A stretch of DNA of 64,000 nt from Nostocales cyanobacterium LEGE 12452 (lineage in GTDB: Bacteria; Cyanobacteriota; Cyanobacteriia; Cyanobacteriales; Nostocaceae): contig JADEXV010000003.1 of the NCBI GenBank assembly GCA_015206945.1, forward strand, positions 1 to 64,000. The letters run 5' to 3'. Below the pieces are notes generated by a model. It searched no databases. It was not told the origin of the DNA and saw only the letters and a program-made list of their open reading frames with translations. Each line of letters opens with the position of its first letter. Positions within the stretch are counted from its first letter, which is position 1. Shown one piece after another: positions 28,576 to 37,318 of the stretch. A program made the position numbers and the translations under genes.

Positions 28576-29153
28576 GATTAGGCGATTAATCGCATCCAAC
28601 ACGATTAATCGTCTACCTTAAAAACGCCCAAGGGCAAAAGAAGGAGCGCCGTCTTTGTTCTAATAGTAGTGATGAAGGCTGCTAAAGTCTGTTTCAAAAA
28701 ATCAAGCAAGCTACATCTACACTAAGCGAGCAAGTGTAGAAGTTCTGAGGAGGAAAATGCTGTAATCTACAGCTAATTTCTCATCTGAACATTAAAGTTT
28801 ATAATCTTGTCGCCTTGAGTATTTCGTTGCAGGTAGTTAAGTCAAACAATTCTTGATTTTAGACTTCGGCTACGCTCAGTCGAACGATTTGCGGTTTTGG
28901 ATTGGTCGAACCCACAAGGGAATTAGGCTTACAGACTTTTGATTTGTTCAGATCCTTGCGATCGGAATATATACCAAAAACTTTTAATCCAAAATCAAAA
29001 ATCAAAAAATCAATAATTGGCAGTAAATTAAGTCAGCCTTGCTGCAACGGTCGAAAAAAATAGAGGAAGTCTGAGGGTTGGGTTCTACCGCTTTTAGTTT
29101 CCGGTGTCTGATAGCATATAATTTCGTTGCCAATTCCGAATTAAAGGTGAAGT
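28576..29153. other. Unusually long rpsL-rpsG spacer with palindromes and a second promoter
   Basis: The 578-bp spacer starts with two near-identical 12-bp palindromes, GCGATTAATCGC (28582-28593) and ACGATTAATCGT (28601-28612), which can pair into one hairpin just after rpsL. It also contains CTTCGGCTACGCTCAGTCGAAC and ATCAAAAATCAAAAAATCAA dispersed-repeat words. A TATAAT hexamer (29117-29122) 32 bp before the rpsG start suggests an internal promoter with a weak -35. No gene recognised. Confidence 0.6.
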
Positions 29154-29624
29154 ATGTCTCGTCGTGGTGTTATTCAAAGGCGCCCAGTTCCGTCTGACTC
29201 CGTATATAACAGTCGCCTTGTGAGCATGATTATCAGGCGGATCATGCGTCATGGCAAAAAATCACTTGCCGCACGCATTGTTTATGATGCATTAAAAACT
29301 ATTGAAGAACGCACTGGTGCTGGTGCCTTGGAAACCTTTGAAAGAGCAGTGCGAAATGCCACGCCTTTAGTAGAAGTAAAAGCTCGGCGAGTTGGTGGAG
29401 CAACCTACCAAGTACCAATGGAAGTGCGTACAGAACGGGGCACTACTTTAGCACTACGTTGGTTAGTGCAATATTCCCGGTCAAGACCAGGCCGGACAAT
29501 GGCCAGCAAATTGGCAAATGAGTTAATGGATGCTGCCAACGAAACTGGCAATGCCATTCGCAAACGCGAAGAAACACATCGGATGGCGGAAGCTAACAAA
29601 GCATTCGCACATTATCGTTACTAA
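29154..29624 (+). CDS. rpsG: Ribosomal protein S7
   Basis: A 156-residue S7. It begins [20 protein letters not shown] and includes [20 protein letters not shown] and [18 protein letters not shown]; the C terminus is [12 protein letters not shown]7 is a primary 16S rRNA binder that organises the head of the 30S subunit and often autoregulates its operon. Start preceded by AAAGGTGAAGT. Confidence 0.99.
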   Translation: MSRRGVIQRRPVPSDSVYNSRLVSMIIRRIMRHGKKSLAARIVYDALKTIEERTGAGALETFERAVRNATPLVEVKARRVGGATYQVPMEVRTERGTTLALRWLVQYSRSRPGRTMASKLANELMDAANETGNAIRKREETHRMAEANKAFAHYRY

Positions 29625-29633
29625 GTAAAAAAG

Positions 29634-29664
29634 CGATATATCGCTTTGCCGAAGCGGTATATCG
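29634..29664 (+). promoter_or_regulatory. Hairpin between rpsG and fusA
   Basis: A 13-bp stem CGATATATCGCTT/AAGCGGTATATCG (one G-U pair) with loop TGCCG, 9 bp after rpsG. There is no T-run, so it is more likely a processing, stability or attenuation element inside the operon than a terminator. Confidence 0.55.
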
Positions 29665-29761
29665 TAGATTTACAAAAAAAGACGGTTTTCCGTAAAAGTA
29701 TAGAATCTTAACAAAGAGTAATATACAAGATATCATGAGGCAAAAACTATAGGAGGCACCT

Positions 29762-31840
29762 GTGGCACGCACGATCCCGCTAGAGAAAGTACGCAACATT
29801 GGTATTGCGGCGCATATAGATGCGGGCAAAACAACAACAACAGAGAGAATATTATTTTACTCTGGGATAATTCATAAAATTGGCGAAGTTCATGAAGGAA
29901 CTGCCGTCACAGACTGGATGGAGCAGGAGCGGGAGCGGGGAATTACCATTACTGCCGCTGCTATCAGTACCAGTTGGAAAGATCATCAAATTAACATTAT
30001 CGATACTCCTGGTCACGTAGACTTCACAATTGAAGTTGAGCGTTCCATGCGCGTGTTGGATGGTGTAATCGCAGTATTTTGTTCTGTGGGCGGCGTGCAA
30101 CCGCAGTCTGAGACAGTGTGGCGTCAAGCAGAACGCTACAAAGTTCCTCGGATAGCCTTTATCAACAAGATGGATCGCACCGGAGCGAACTTTTATAAAG
30201 TTCACGAGCAAATCCGCGATCGCCTGCGGGCGAATGCGATCGCCATTCAACTACCAATCGGTAGTGAAAATGACTTCCGAGGTATCGTTGACCTAGTAAG
30301 GCAACGTGCGTATATTTACGCTAATGACCAAGGAACTGATATTCAGGAAACTGATATCCCGGAAGAATTGCAAGCGCAGGTAGACGAATTCCGTACCAAG
30401 CTAATAGAAGCCGCGGCAGAAACCGATGATGCTCTGATGGGTAAGTACTTCGACGGCGAAGAACTTACAGAACAGGAAGTTCGCACTGCCCTGCGTAAAG
30501 GCACAATTGCGGGGACAATTGTACCAGTCCTTTGCGGTTCGGCATTCAAAAACAAAGGCGTACAGTTGATGCTGGATGCCGTTGTAGATTACCTGCCAGC
30601 GCCAAGTGAAGTACCGCCAATTCAAGGCTTACTGCCCAATGGCGATACTGTTGAGCGGCGAGCTGATGACAGCGAACCCCTAGCGGCTCTAGCATTCAAA
30701 ATTATGGCTGACCCTTACGGTCGCCTGACATTTGTTCGCGTTTATTCTGGTGTCCTGAAAAAGGGCAGCTACGTTCTCAACGCTAGTAAGAATAAAAAAG
30801 AACGGATTTCCCGCTTAGTTCTGATGAAGGCAGACGATCGCCAAGATGTCGATGAACTGCGAGCGGGTGATTTGGGAGCAGCTTTGGGATTGAAAGACAC
30901 CTTGACAGGTGACACGCTCTGTGATGATGGCTCGCCAGTAATTCTGGAATCCCTATTCATTCCTGAGCCCGTGATCTCGGTGGCGGTTGAACCCAAAACC
31001 AAAAACGACATGGACAAACTGTCCAAAGCTCTGCAATCTCTCTCAGAAGAAGACCCCACCTTCCGTGTCCGCGTCGATCCGGAAACAAACCAAACCGTAA
31101 TCGCAGGGATGGGAGAGCTACACCTAGAAATTCTAGTAGACCGGATGTTACGAGAATTCAAGGTGGAAGCGAATGTAGGTGCGCCGCAAGTAGCTTACCG
31201 AGAAACAATTCGGAAAGCTGTGAACAAAGTTGAGGGCAAATTCATCCGCCAAAGTGGTGGTAAAGGTCAATACGGTCACGTTGTGATCAATTTGGAACCT
31301 GGAGACCCCGGTACTGGCTTTGAGTTCGTCTCCAAAATTGCCGGCGGTTCAGTACCTAAAGAGTACGTTGGCCCCGCAGAACAAGGAATGAAAGAAAGCT
31401 GCGAATCTGGTGTTCTAGCTGGATATCCGTTGATTGACGTTAAAGCAACGCTAATTGATGGGTCATACCACGATGTGGACTCTTCGGAAATGGCTTTTAA
31501 AATCGCTGGCTCAATGGCGATGAAAGAGGCTGTGCTGAAAGCTTCACCCGTCCTCTTAGAGCCTATGATGAAAGTTGAGGTTGAAGTTCCTGAAGACTAT
31601 ATCGGGAACGTCATTGGCGACCTCATTGCTCGCCGAGGGCAAATTGAAAGTCAAAGCACCGAACAGGGACTTGCTAAGGTCGCATCCAAAGTTCCACTGG
31701 CGACCATGTTTGGCTACGCCACTGATATCCGGTCAAAGACGCAAGGTCGGGGTATCTTCACGATGGAGTTCAGCCACTACGAAGAGGTGCCTCGCAGCGT
31801 AGCTGAAACTATCATTGCAAAAAGCAAAGGGAACGCTTAG
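29762..31840 (+). CDS. fusA: Translation elongation factor G
   Basis: A 692-residue EF-G, the GTPase that drives ribosomal translocation. GTP-binding motifs are [15 protein letters not shown] (G1, about residues 17-31), RGITITAAA (G2), DTPGHVDF (G3) and NKMDRTG (G4). Domains II to V follow, including [18 protein letters not shown] in domain IV and [18 protein letters not shown] in domain V. GTG or ATG choice: the codon is GTG with AGGAGG upstream (29751-29756). The length matches the family. Confidence 0.99.
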   Translation: MARTIPLEKVRNIGIAAHIDAGKTTTTERILFYSGIIHKIGEVHEGTAVTDWMEQERERGITITAAAISTSWKDHQINIIDTPGHVDFTIEVERSMRVLDGVIAVFCSVGGVQPQSETVWRQAERYKVPRIAFINKMDRTGANFYKVHEQIRDRLRANAIAIQLPIGSENDFRGIVDLVRQRAYIYANDQGTDIQETDIPEELQAQVDEFRTKLIEAAAETDDALMGKYFDGEELTEQEVRTALRKGTIAGTIVPVLCGSAFKNKGVQLMLDAVVDYLPAPSEVPPIQGLLPNGDTVERRADDSEPLAALAFKIMADPYGRLTFVRVYSGVLKKGSYVLNASKNKKERISRLVLMKADDRQDVDELRAGDLGAALGLKDTLTGDTLCDDGSPVILESLFIPEPVISVAVEPKTKNDMDKLSKALQSLSEEDPTFRVRVDPETNQTVIAGMGELHLEILVDRMLREFKVEANVGAPQVAYRETIRKAVNKVEGKFIRQSGGKGQYGHVVINLEPGDPGTGFEFVSKIAGGSVPKEYVGPAEQGMKESCESGVLAGYPLIDVKATLIDGSYHDVDSSEMAFKIAGSMAMKEAVLKASPVLLEPMMKVEVEVPEDYIGNVIGDLIARRGQIESQSTEQGLAKVASKVPLATMFGYATDIRSKTQGRGIFTMEFSHYEEVPRSVAETIIAKSKGNA

Positions 31841-31863
31841 TTAAAATAAGGAAATGAGCATTC

Positions 31864-33093
31864 ATGGCACGCGCAAAGTTTGAAAGGAATAAACCCCACA
31901 TTAATATCGGTACAGTTGGCCACGTTGACCACGGTAAAACTACCTTGACAGCAGCCATCACCCTGACATTGGCAGCTCTTGGTCAAGCTGTAGCTAAGGG
32001 CTACGACCAAATTGATAATGCCCCAGAAGAAAAGGCACGGGGTATTACCATCAATACTGCTCACGTAGAGTATGAAACCGAAAGTCGGCACTATGCTCAC
32101 GTAGACTGTCCAGGACACGCTGACTATGTGAAGAACATGATCACCGGTGCTGCCCAAATGGACGGAGGTATCCTCGTAGTTGCTGCTACCGATGGCCCTA
32201 TGCCCCAAACCCGCGAACACATCCTGTTGGCAAAACAGGTAGGCGTTCCCAGTCTGGTTGTCTTCTTGAATAAAGAAGATTTGATGGATGACCCAGAACT
32301 CTTGGAACTAGTAGAACTAGAACTGAGAGAACTGTTAAGCAGCTATGATTTCCCTGGCGATGATATCCCCATTATCAAAGGCTCTGGTCTGCAAGCTCTG
32401 GAAGCAATGACCAAGAATCCCAAGACCAAACGCGGTGAAAATCCGTGGGTAGACAAAATCTATGAACTGATGGATGCTGTAGATTCTTACATCCCCACTC
32501 CTGAGCGGGATGTTGATAAACCCTTCCTAATGGCTGTAGAAGACGTGTTCTCAATTACAGGTCGTGGTACTGTTGCCACCGGTCGGATTGAGCGGGGTGT
32601 AGTCAAAGTTGGCGATAACGTTGAACTAGTGGGTATCAGAGATACTCGCGCTACAACCGTAACTGGTATTGAGATGTTCAAGAAGAGTCTCGACCAAGGT
32701 ATGGCTGGGGATAACGCTGGTGTACTACTTCGGGGTATCCAGAAGGCTGATATTGAACGGGGTATGGTTATCGCCAAACCTGGTTCGATTAAACCTCACA
32801 ATGAATTTGAAGGTGAGGTTTATGTCTTAACAGAAAAAGAAGGTGGTCGTAAGACTCCATTTTTCGCTGGCTACCGTCCCCAGTTCTACGTGCGGACAAC
32901 TGATGTAACTGGTACCATCAAAGCCTACACTTCCGATGAAGGCAAAGAAGTAGAAATGGTGATGCCAGGCGATCGCATCAAGATGACAGTAGAATTGATC
33001 AACGCGATCGCGATTGAACAAGGAATGCGCTTCGCTATCCGCGAAGGTGGTCGCACCATCGGTGCTGGTGTCGTTTCCAAAATTATCAAGTAG
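31864..33093 (+). CDS. tuf: Translation elongation factor Tu
   Basis: A 409-residue EF-Tu that delivers aminoacyl-tRNA to the ribosome. Motifs: [11 protein letters not shown] (G1), [12 protein letters not shown] (G3), [10 protein letters not shown] (G4 region; NKxD read as NKED), and the switch [14 protein letters not shown]. The roughly ten-residue insert before domain 2 ([12 protein letters not shown]) is the known cyanobacterial/plastid length variant. Located 23 bp after fusA. An adjoining hairpin downstream separates it from rpsJ. Confidence 0.99.
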   Translation: MARAKFERNKPHINIGTVGHVDHGKTTLTAAITLTLAALGQAVAKGYDQIDNAPEEKARGITINTAHVEYETESRHYAHVDCPGHADYVKNMITGAAQMDGGILVVAATDGPMPQTREHILLAKQVGVPSLVVFLNKEDLMDDPELLELVELELRELLSSYDFPGDDIPIIKGSGLQALEAMTKNPKTKRGENPWVDKIYELMDAVDSYIPTPERDVDKPFLMAVEDVFSITGRGTVATGRIERGVVKVGDNVELVGIRDTRATTVTGIEMFKKSLDQGMAGDNAGVLLRGIQKADIERGMVIAKPGSIKPHNEFEGEVYVLTEKEGGRKTPFFAGYRPQFYVRTTDVTGTIKAYTSDEGKEVEMVMPGDRIKMTVELINAIAIEQGMRFAIREGGRTIGAGVVSKIIK

Positions 33094-33111
33094 CACCTTT
33101 TTGCTCATAAC

Positions 33112-33153
33112 AAAGGAGCAGAGATGGTATTTATTTTGCCTCTCTGCTCCTTT
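33112..33153 (+). terminator. Perfect 13-bp hairpin after tuf
   Basis: Stem AAAGGAGCAGAGA/TCTCTGCTCCTTT with a 16-base loop, 18 bp after the tuf stop codon. No long T-run follows, so it may terminate only partially or stabilise the upstream message; rpsJ follows 120 bp later on the same strand. Confidence 0.6.
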
Positions 33154-33180
33154 CTCTTCCCCCTATAAATAAGGCAATAG

Positions 33181-33241
33181 GTTACAGGGGACAGGTAATA
33201 GTTTTCTGTAACCGATAACTTGTAACCTTTAACCTGTAAAT
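33181..33241. repeat. GTTACAGG/TAACCTGTAA repeats before rpsJ
   Basis: Degenerate 7-bp units (GTTACAG, GTAACCG, GTAACCT, AACCTGT) with inverted copies lie between tuf and rpsJ. STRR-like. Confidence 0.5.
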
Positions 33242-33276
33242 ACTCCCCTAATTACGCAGAACCTGGAAAATTAAAG

Positions 33277-33594
33277 ATGGCAACTCTACAGCAGCAGAAG
33301 ATTAGAATTCGCTTACAAGCCTTTGACAGGCGTTTATTAGATACATCTTGCGAGAAAATTGTAGACACGGCTAACCGCACCAACGCTACAGCTATAGGCC
33401 CAATTCCTTTACCAACAAAACGCCGGATCTATTGTGTGCTGCGATCGCCTCACGTAGATAAAGATTCACGGGAGCACTTTGAAACCCGTACTCATCGCCG
33501 GATTATTGACATTTACCAGCCCTCTTCTAAGACTATTGATGCCCTGATGAAATTGGATCTACCATCGGGTGTAGATATTGAAGTCAAACTTTAA
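33277..33594 (+). CDS. rpsJ: Ribosomal protein S10
   Basis: A 105-residue S10. It contains the conserved [20 protein letters not shown], the loop [20 protein letters not shown], and [21 protein letters not shown]10 is a 30S head protein that also serves in NusB-dependent antitermination. In many bacteria it heads the S10 operon; here, as in other cyanobacteria, it follows tuf and is closed by a terminator. Confidence 0.99.
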   Translation: MATLQQQKIRIRLQAFDRRLLDTSCEKIVDTANRTNATAIGPIPLPTKRRIYCVLRSPHVDKDSREHFETRTHRRIIDIYQPSSKTIDALMKLDLPSGVDIEVKL

Positions 33595-33596
33595 TT

Positions 33597-33661
33597 TAGT
33601 CATTAGTCATTGGTCATTTGTCTTTTACTAATGACAAAGGACAAAGGACAAAAGACAAATT
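33597..33661. repeat. GTCATTG heptamers with inverted copy
   Basis: AGTCATT AGTCATT GGTCATT TGTC faces AATGACA AAGGACA AAGGACA AAAGACA, so the block can fold back on itself. It directly follows the rpsJ stop codon. Confidence 0.75.
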
Positions 33662-33683
33662 ACATTAGTATGAATATTTACAC

Positions 33684-33716
33684 AGCCCTGAAGAAATATA
33701 TCTCAGGGCTTTTATT
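33684..33716 (+). terminator. Terminator of the translation operon
   Basis: Stem AGCCCTGA/TCAGGGCT, 11-base loop, then TTTATTTAG; 90 bp after rpsJ. Confidence 0.75.
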
Positions 33717-33805
33717 TAGCTAGGAAACAAATGATAGAATGTAGATAAAGTACGGGAAAAGCAGAGAAAAGAAATTTTAAAGATTAAGTTTATACCAAAG
33801 TAACA

Positions 33806-34453
33806 ATGACATCATCTTCTAAAATTGCAGTTCGCGAACTACCTCTGTTCCCGTTACCCGAAGTAGTTCTGTTTCCTACTAGGCCATTACCTCTGCACAT
33901 CTTTGAATTTCGCTACCGAATCATGATGAACACGATTTTGGAAAGCGATCGCAGGTTCGGTGTTTTGATGTTCGATCCAGTCAAAGGTACAATTGCAAAC
34001 ACTGGTTGCTGTGCCGAAATCATTCATCACCAACGGCTGCCAGACGATCGGATTAAGATGATGACTTTAGGGCAGCAAAGATTTCGTGTTTTAGAGTATG
34101 TTCGTGAAAAGCCATATCGCGTTGGCTTAGTTGAATGGATTGAAGACCAACCACCGACTAAAGATTTGCGACCTTTATCAACTGAAGTAGAACAACTACT
34201 GCGAGATGTGGTGCGTCTGTCAGCCAAATTAACCGAACAAAATATTGAATTGCCAGAAGATTTGCCCGATCTACCAACAGAGTTATCTTATTGGGTAGCC
34301 AGTAACCTTTATGGTGTCGCCGCAGAGCAGCAATTATTGTTAGAAATGCAGGATACTGTAACTCGTCTAGAGCGGGAAGCAGAAATTTTAACTTCTACTC
34401 GGAATCACTTAGCAGCTCGCGCTGTTCTCAAAGATACATTTAGTGAAAAGTGA
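33806..34453 (+). CDS. LON substrate-binding domain protein
   Basis: A 215-residue protein with only the N-terminal domain of Lon proteases. It starts with REL/PLFPLPEVVLFPTRPLPLH, continues with IFEFRYRIMMNTILESDRRF and VGLVEWIEDQ, and ends in a long charged helix. No ATPase or protease domain is attached. Such stand-alone LON-domain proteins are common in cyanobacteria; they may bind unfolded substrates or act as adaptors, but the role is not established. Start at ATG; the operon terminator upstream shows it is transcribed on its own. Confidence 0.88.
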   Translation: MTSSSKIAVRELPLFPLPEVVLFPTRPLPLHIFEFRYRIMMNTILESDRRFGVLMFDPVKGTIANTGCCAEIIHHQRLPDDRIKMMTLGQQRFRVLEYVREKPYRVGLVEWIEDQPPTKDLRPLSTEVEQLLRDVVRLSAKLTEQNIELPEDLPDLPTELSYWVASNLYGVAAEQQLLLEMQDTVTRLEREAEILTSTRNHLAARAVLKDTFSEK

Positions 34454-34484
34454 GGAGTTAGGAGTTAAGAGTGAGGAGTTAGGA
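34446..34484. repeat. AGGAGTT heptamers after the LON-domain gene
   Basis: AGGAGTT AGGAGTT AAGAGTG AGGAGTT AGGA units, with inverted relatives (AACTCTTAAC, AACTTCTAAC) at 34559-34583 just before the pheA stop codon. Together they may form a shared end of convergent transcripts. Confidence 0.65.
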
Positions 34485-34586
34485 AGAAAAAACAAAAATA
34501 AAAGATCGACAACTTATAATTTATATTTACTAGCTGATAACTGGTAAATCCTAAATGATAACTCTTAACAAATAACTTCTAACTTT

Positions 34587-35462
34587 TTAAGTAACGGTGG
34601 CGATCGGTAAAACATTGTAAGCGCCAAGAATTTTTAAAATCTCTGTGTGGGTAGTTAATTCTGCTAAAGCAGATTGCATTTTTGCTTCCTTGGCATCTGC
34701 TTCTAAATCCATGAAAAACAAGTATTCGCCTAGCGATCGCTTCGTCGGACGAGATTCAATCCGGCTGAGGTTAATCCCTAGTTGAGCAAATATTTGCAAA
34801 GGTTTGACCAATGCTCCGGGTGTGTTGGCAGGCATACTAAAAGCCAGCGATGTGTGACTAGTAGGCGCTTTTGTTGCCTCATATCCAGCGTCCACCTCAC
34901 CCTGACTTACTACCCAAAAACGAGTAAAGTTTTCTGGATAGTCGTTGATGTTACTGGCAAGTATCGGCAATTTGTAGAGTTGAGCGGCTCTACTAGAAGC
35001 GATCGCTGCTGTTGTTGTCTCTTGCTCCAATCGCTGTAGTGCTTCAGTTGTAGAATTGCTAGGAATAATCTGTATAGTCGGCAAAAACCGCTCTAACCAT
35101 CCCTGACATTGTGCCAAAGCTTGTGGGTGAGAGTAAACAGTTTTAATACTATCTAAATTAGACGCACAAGAAATTAACATATGGGCAATGGGTAATACCA
35201 AAGCCAACTGAATTCGCAAACTGTCCAACTGCCAAAGTGTATCCAGTGTTGTAGTGACACTCCCTTCAATAGAATTTTCCACTGGCACAACAGCCAACTG
35301 GGCTTGACCATTCGCAACAGCGTGCAGTGATTGAGAAATGCTGGGATAGGGGCATAATCTAGCTTCAATTCCCCTACTTTTGCTCAACCAGTCGACATAA
35401 AAAATAGTTGCTTGTTCTGCATAAGTGCCGGGAGGCCCTAAATGTGCGATCGATAAAGTCAT
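34587..35462 (-). CDS. pheA: Prephenate dehydratase
   Basis: A 291-residue enzyme from the ATG at 35460-35462 (MTLSIAHLGPPGTYAEQAT); an upstream extension of 21 residues is open but unlikely. It converts prephenate to phenylpyruvate for phenylalanine synthesis. The catalytic domain includes GPPGTYAEQ and the TRF motif in NFTRFWVVSQG; a C-terminal ACT domain (SMPANTPGALVKPLQIFAQL, then the ESRP motif ESRPTKRSLGEYLF) provides phenylalanine feedback inhibition. It has no chorismate mutase domain, as usual for cyanobacteria. Confidence 0.95.
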   Translation of the reverse strand: MTLSIAHLGPPGTYAEQATIFYVDWLSKSRGIEARLCPYPSISQSLHAVANGQAQLAVVPVENSIEGSVTTTLDTLWQLDSLRIQLALVLPIAHMLISCASNLDSIKTVYSHPQALAQCQGWLERFLPTIQIIPSNSTTEALQRLEQETTTAAIASSRAAQLYKLPILASNINDYPENFTRFWVVSQGEVDAGYEATKAPTSHTSLAFSMPANTPGALVKPLQIFAQLGINLSRIESRPTKRSLGEYLFFMDLEADAKEAKMQSALAELTTHTEILKILGAYNVLPIATVT

Positions 35463-35927
35463 GCTTTTAGCCTTGAGTTGCGAGTTTAATGCGTAAACAG
35501 AGATTATGATATTTTGGTTTGGCAAATATATCTAACATTTACTCTTACTAAACACTCTTATCCCTAAAATTTACGCACTAAAGGGATAGAAGGAAATATG
35601 TATCCAAGAAAACAAGTTATTAAAATCAGTCTTCTAGCAGATAGATTTGCTAACAGTTTTTTTGCTAAATCCCTCTGAAAATTTAAGAGCAATGATATTG
35701 GTTTATACCCAAACAAAGGAGCATATTATTGATTTTGTGTCAAGAGTTAAATCCTAATCTATATTTCTTGAACTAAAGATAGAATGAGCGTACCAACTTT
35801 TTGCTAATGATGTATAGGTGATAAGCAACAATAGTTTTTATAGTGAGTAAATTTTGTACTTTTCTAATAATCAGAACTAAGTTGTTAAAAAATATTAAAA
35901 TTAAGAAACAGATATTTTTATTAGCTC
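35463..35927. other. 465-bp intergenic region without recognised features
   Basis: AT-rich DNA between divergent pheA and the DUF1997 gene; it must contain both promoters. No repeats, RNA genes or remnant frames were recognised. Confidence 0.5.
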
Positions 35928-36515
35928 ATGGCTACCCGGTTTACTGCCTCTCAATCGGTTGAAATCGCTGTTCCAGAGCAGCCTATTCCCATTCAGCACT
36001 ACTTGCGTCAGCCTCAACGTCTGGTTAAGGCTTTGGTTGACAATAGCCGGATTCAGCAGCTTTCTGAAGAAGTATTTCGCTTGAAAATGCGTCCGTTGAC
36101 TTTTATGTCATTGAGTATTCAACCTACTGTAGACATGAGAGTCTGGGCAGAATCAAATGGAATAATTTATTTGCGATCGCTAAACTGTGAAATTTTAGGT
36201 TTCGAGTATATTAACCAGCGCTTTGCTCTCAATTTAAAAGGCTATTTGTCTCCCAAAGAGTTTAGCACTGGCACTCGCCTGCAAGGAAAAGCTGATTTAG
36301 AAGTAGTGGTGGATTTTCCACCGCCATTTTCCTTTACTCCTAAGCCGATTTTAGAAGCTACTGGCAATGGTTTGCTTAAAAGCGTACTGTTGTCAGTCAA
36401 GCAACGGTTATTAAATCAACTTTTGGCAGATTATCGCTACTGGGTGATATCACAAACCAAAGATAGAGGACTTGACAGTGATAGTACTGAATTACCAATC
36501 CTGAATGCTGAGTAA
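35928..36515 (+). CDS. DUF1997 family protein
   Basis: A 195-residue protein of the DUF1997 family found in cyanobacteria and plants. Typical features are IPIQHYLRQPQRLVKALVDN, the ligand-pocket-like strands LSIQPTVDMRVWAESNGIIY and LRSLNCEILGFEYINQRFAL, and the C-terminal helix NGLLKSVLLSVKQRLLNQLL. The arrangement suggests a START/SRPBCC-like cavity, but this is inference. No signal peptide or membrane span. Function unknown. Confidence 0.8.
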   Translation: MATRFTASQSVEIAVPEQPIPIQHYLRQPQRLVKALVDNSRIQQLSEEVFRLKMRPLTFMSLSIQPTVDMRVWAESNGIIYLRSLNCEILGFEYINQRFALNLKGYLSPKEFSTGTRLQGKADLEVVVDFPPPFSFTPKPILEATGNGLLKSVLLSVKQRLLNQLLADYRYWVISQTKDRGLDSDSTELPILNAE

Positions 36516-36653
36516 TTTTTTAACAAACAGAATTCAGAAGTCAGAAGCCAGAATTCAAAATTGAATTCTGTAATTAGTAGGTAGAAGGTCTGTAGCTTGC
36601 TTCCCACAGGGTTTTCTAGATTAATTCATTCTGAATTCTGTATTCTTCTTCAA

Positions 36654-37310
36654 TCACTCAACACTCAGACCTTTGATTTGGCAAGGACGAAAAGACTGAC
36701 GATGCAGAGGCGAGGGCCCGTATTGTTGCAAAGCCAGCAAATGCCGCTGGCTACCATAACCCTTGTTACACTCCAGGTTGTACATAGGGTATTTTAATGC
36801 TAGACGCATTATCAGATCGTCACGCCAAACCTTAGCAACAATACTAGCAGAGGCAATAGCGAGCGATCGCTCGTCCCCTTTAACTATTGTTTGTTGCGGC
36901 AATAGCAAATCTTTGATTGACTGATTGCCGTCAATTAAGCAGAGTGCAGGCTGTACCTTTAACTTCAGCACAGCCCGCTTCATTGCTAACAACGTCGCTT
37001 GCAAAATATTTATCTTGTCAATTTCAGCAGTAGAAGCAAACCCAATTTTCCAATCTATAGCCAGCGCACAAATTTGCTGCGCTAGCTGAGTTCTCCGAGA
37101 ACTAGACAACTTTTTACTGTCTTTAATTTTAGCTGCTATCAGTATTGGCAAAGCGCGATCTGGTAGTATCACTGCTGCTGCCACCACAGGGCCAAATAGA
37201 GCGCCTCGCCCTACTTCATCCACACCTGCAACCAACACTGGAATCTCTGACAAGGTAGAAAACTCCAGCCAAGTGGATTGTTCCAAAGGCGTTGGCGATT
37301 TTTCTACCAT
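36654..37310 (-). CDS. rnhB: Ribonuclease HII
   Basis: A 218-residue RNase HII, which removes ribonucleotides from DNA and degrades RNA in RNA:DNA hybrids. The family motif VDEVGRGALFGPVVAA is at residues 30-45 (metal ligands Asp31, Glu32), a later Asp in CLIDGNQSI, and the C-terminal YGSQRHLLALQQYGPSPLHR. It starts 8 bp after the rne stop codon, the standard rne-rnhB pair in cyanobacteria. Confidence 0.96.
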   Translation of the reverse strand: MVEKSPTPLEQSTWLEFSTLSEIPVLVAGVDEVGRGALFGPVVAAAVILPDRALPILIAAKIKDSKKLSSSRRTQLAQQICALAIDWKIGFASTAEIDKINILQATLLAMKRAVLKLKVQPALCLIDGNQSIKDLLLPQQTIVKGDERSLAIASASIVAKVWRDDLIMRLALKYPMYNLECNKGYGSQRHLLALQQYGPSPLHRQSFRPCQIKGLSVE

Positions 37311-37318
37311 AAATTAAA

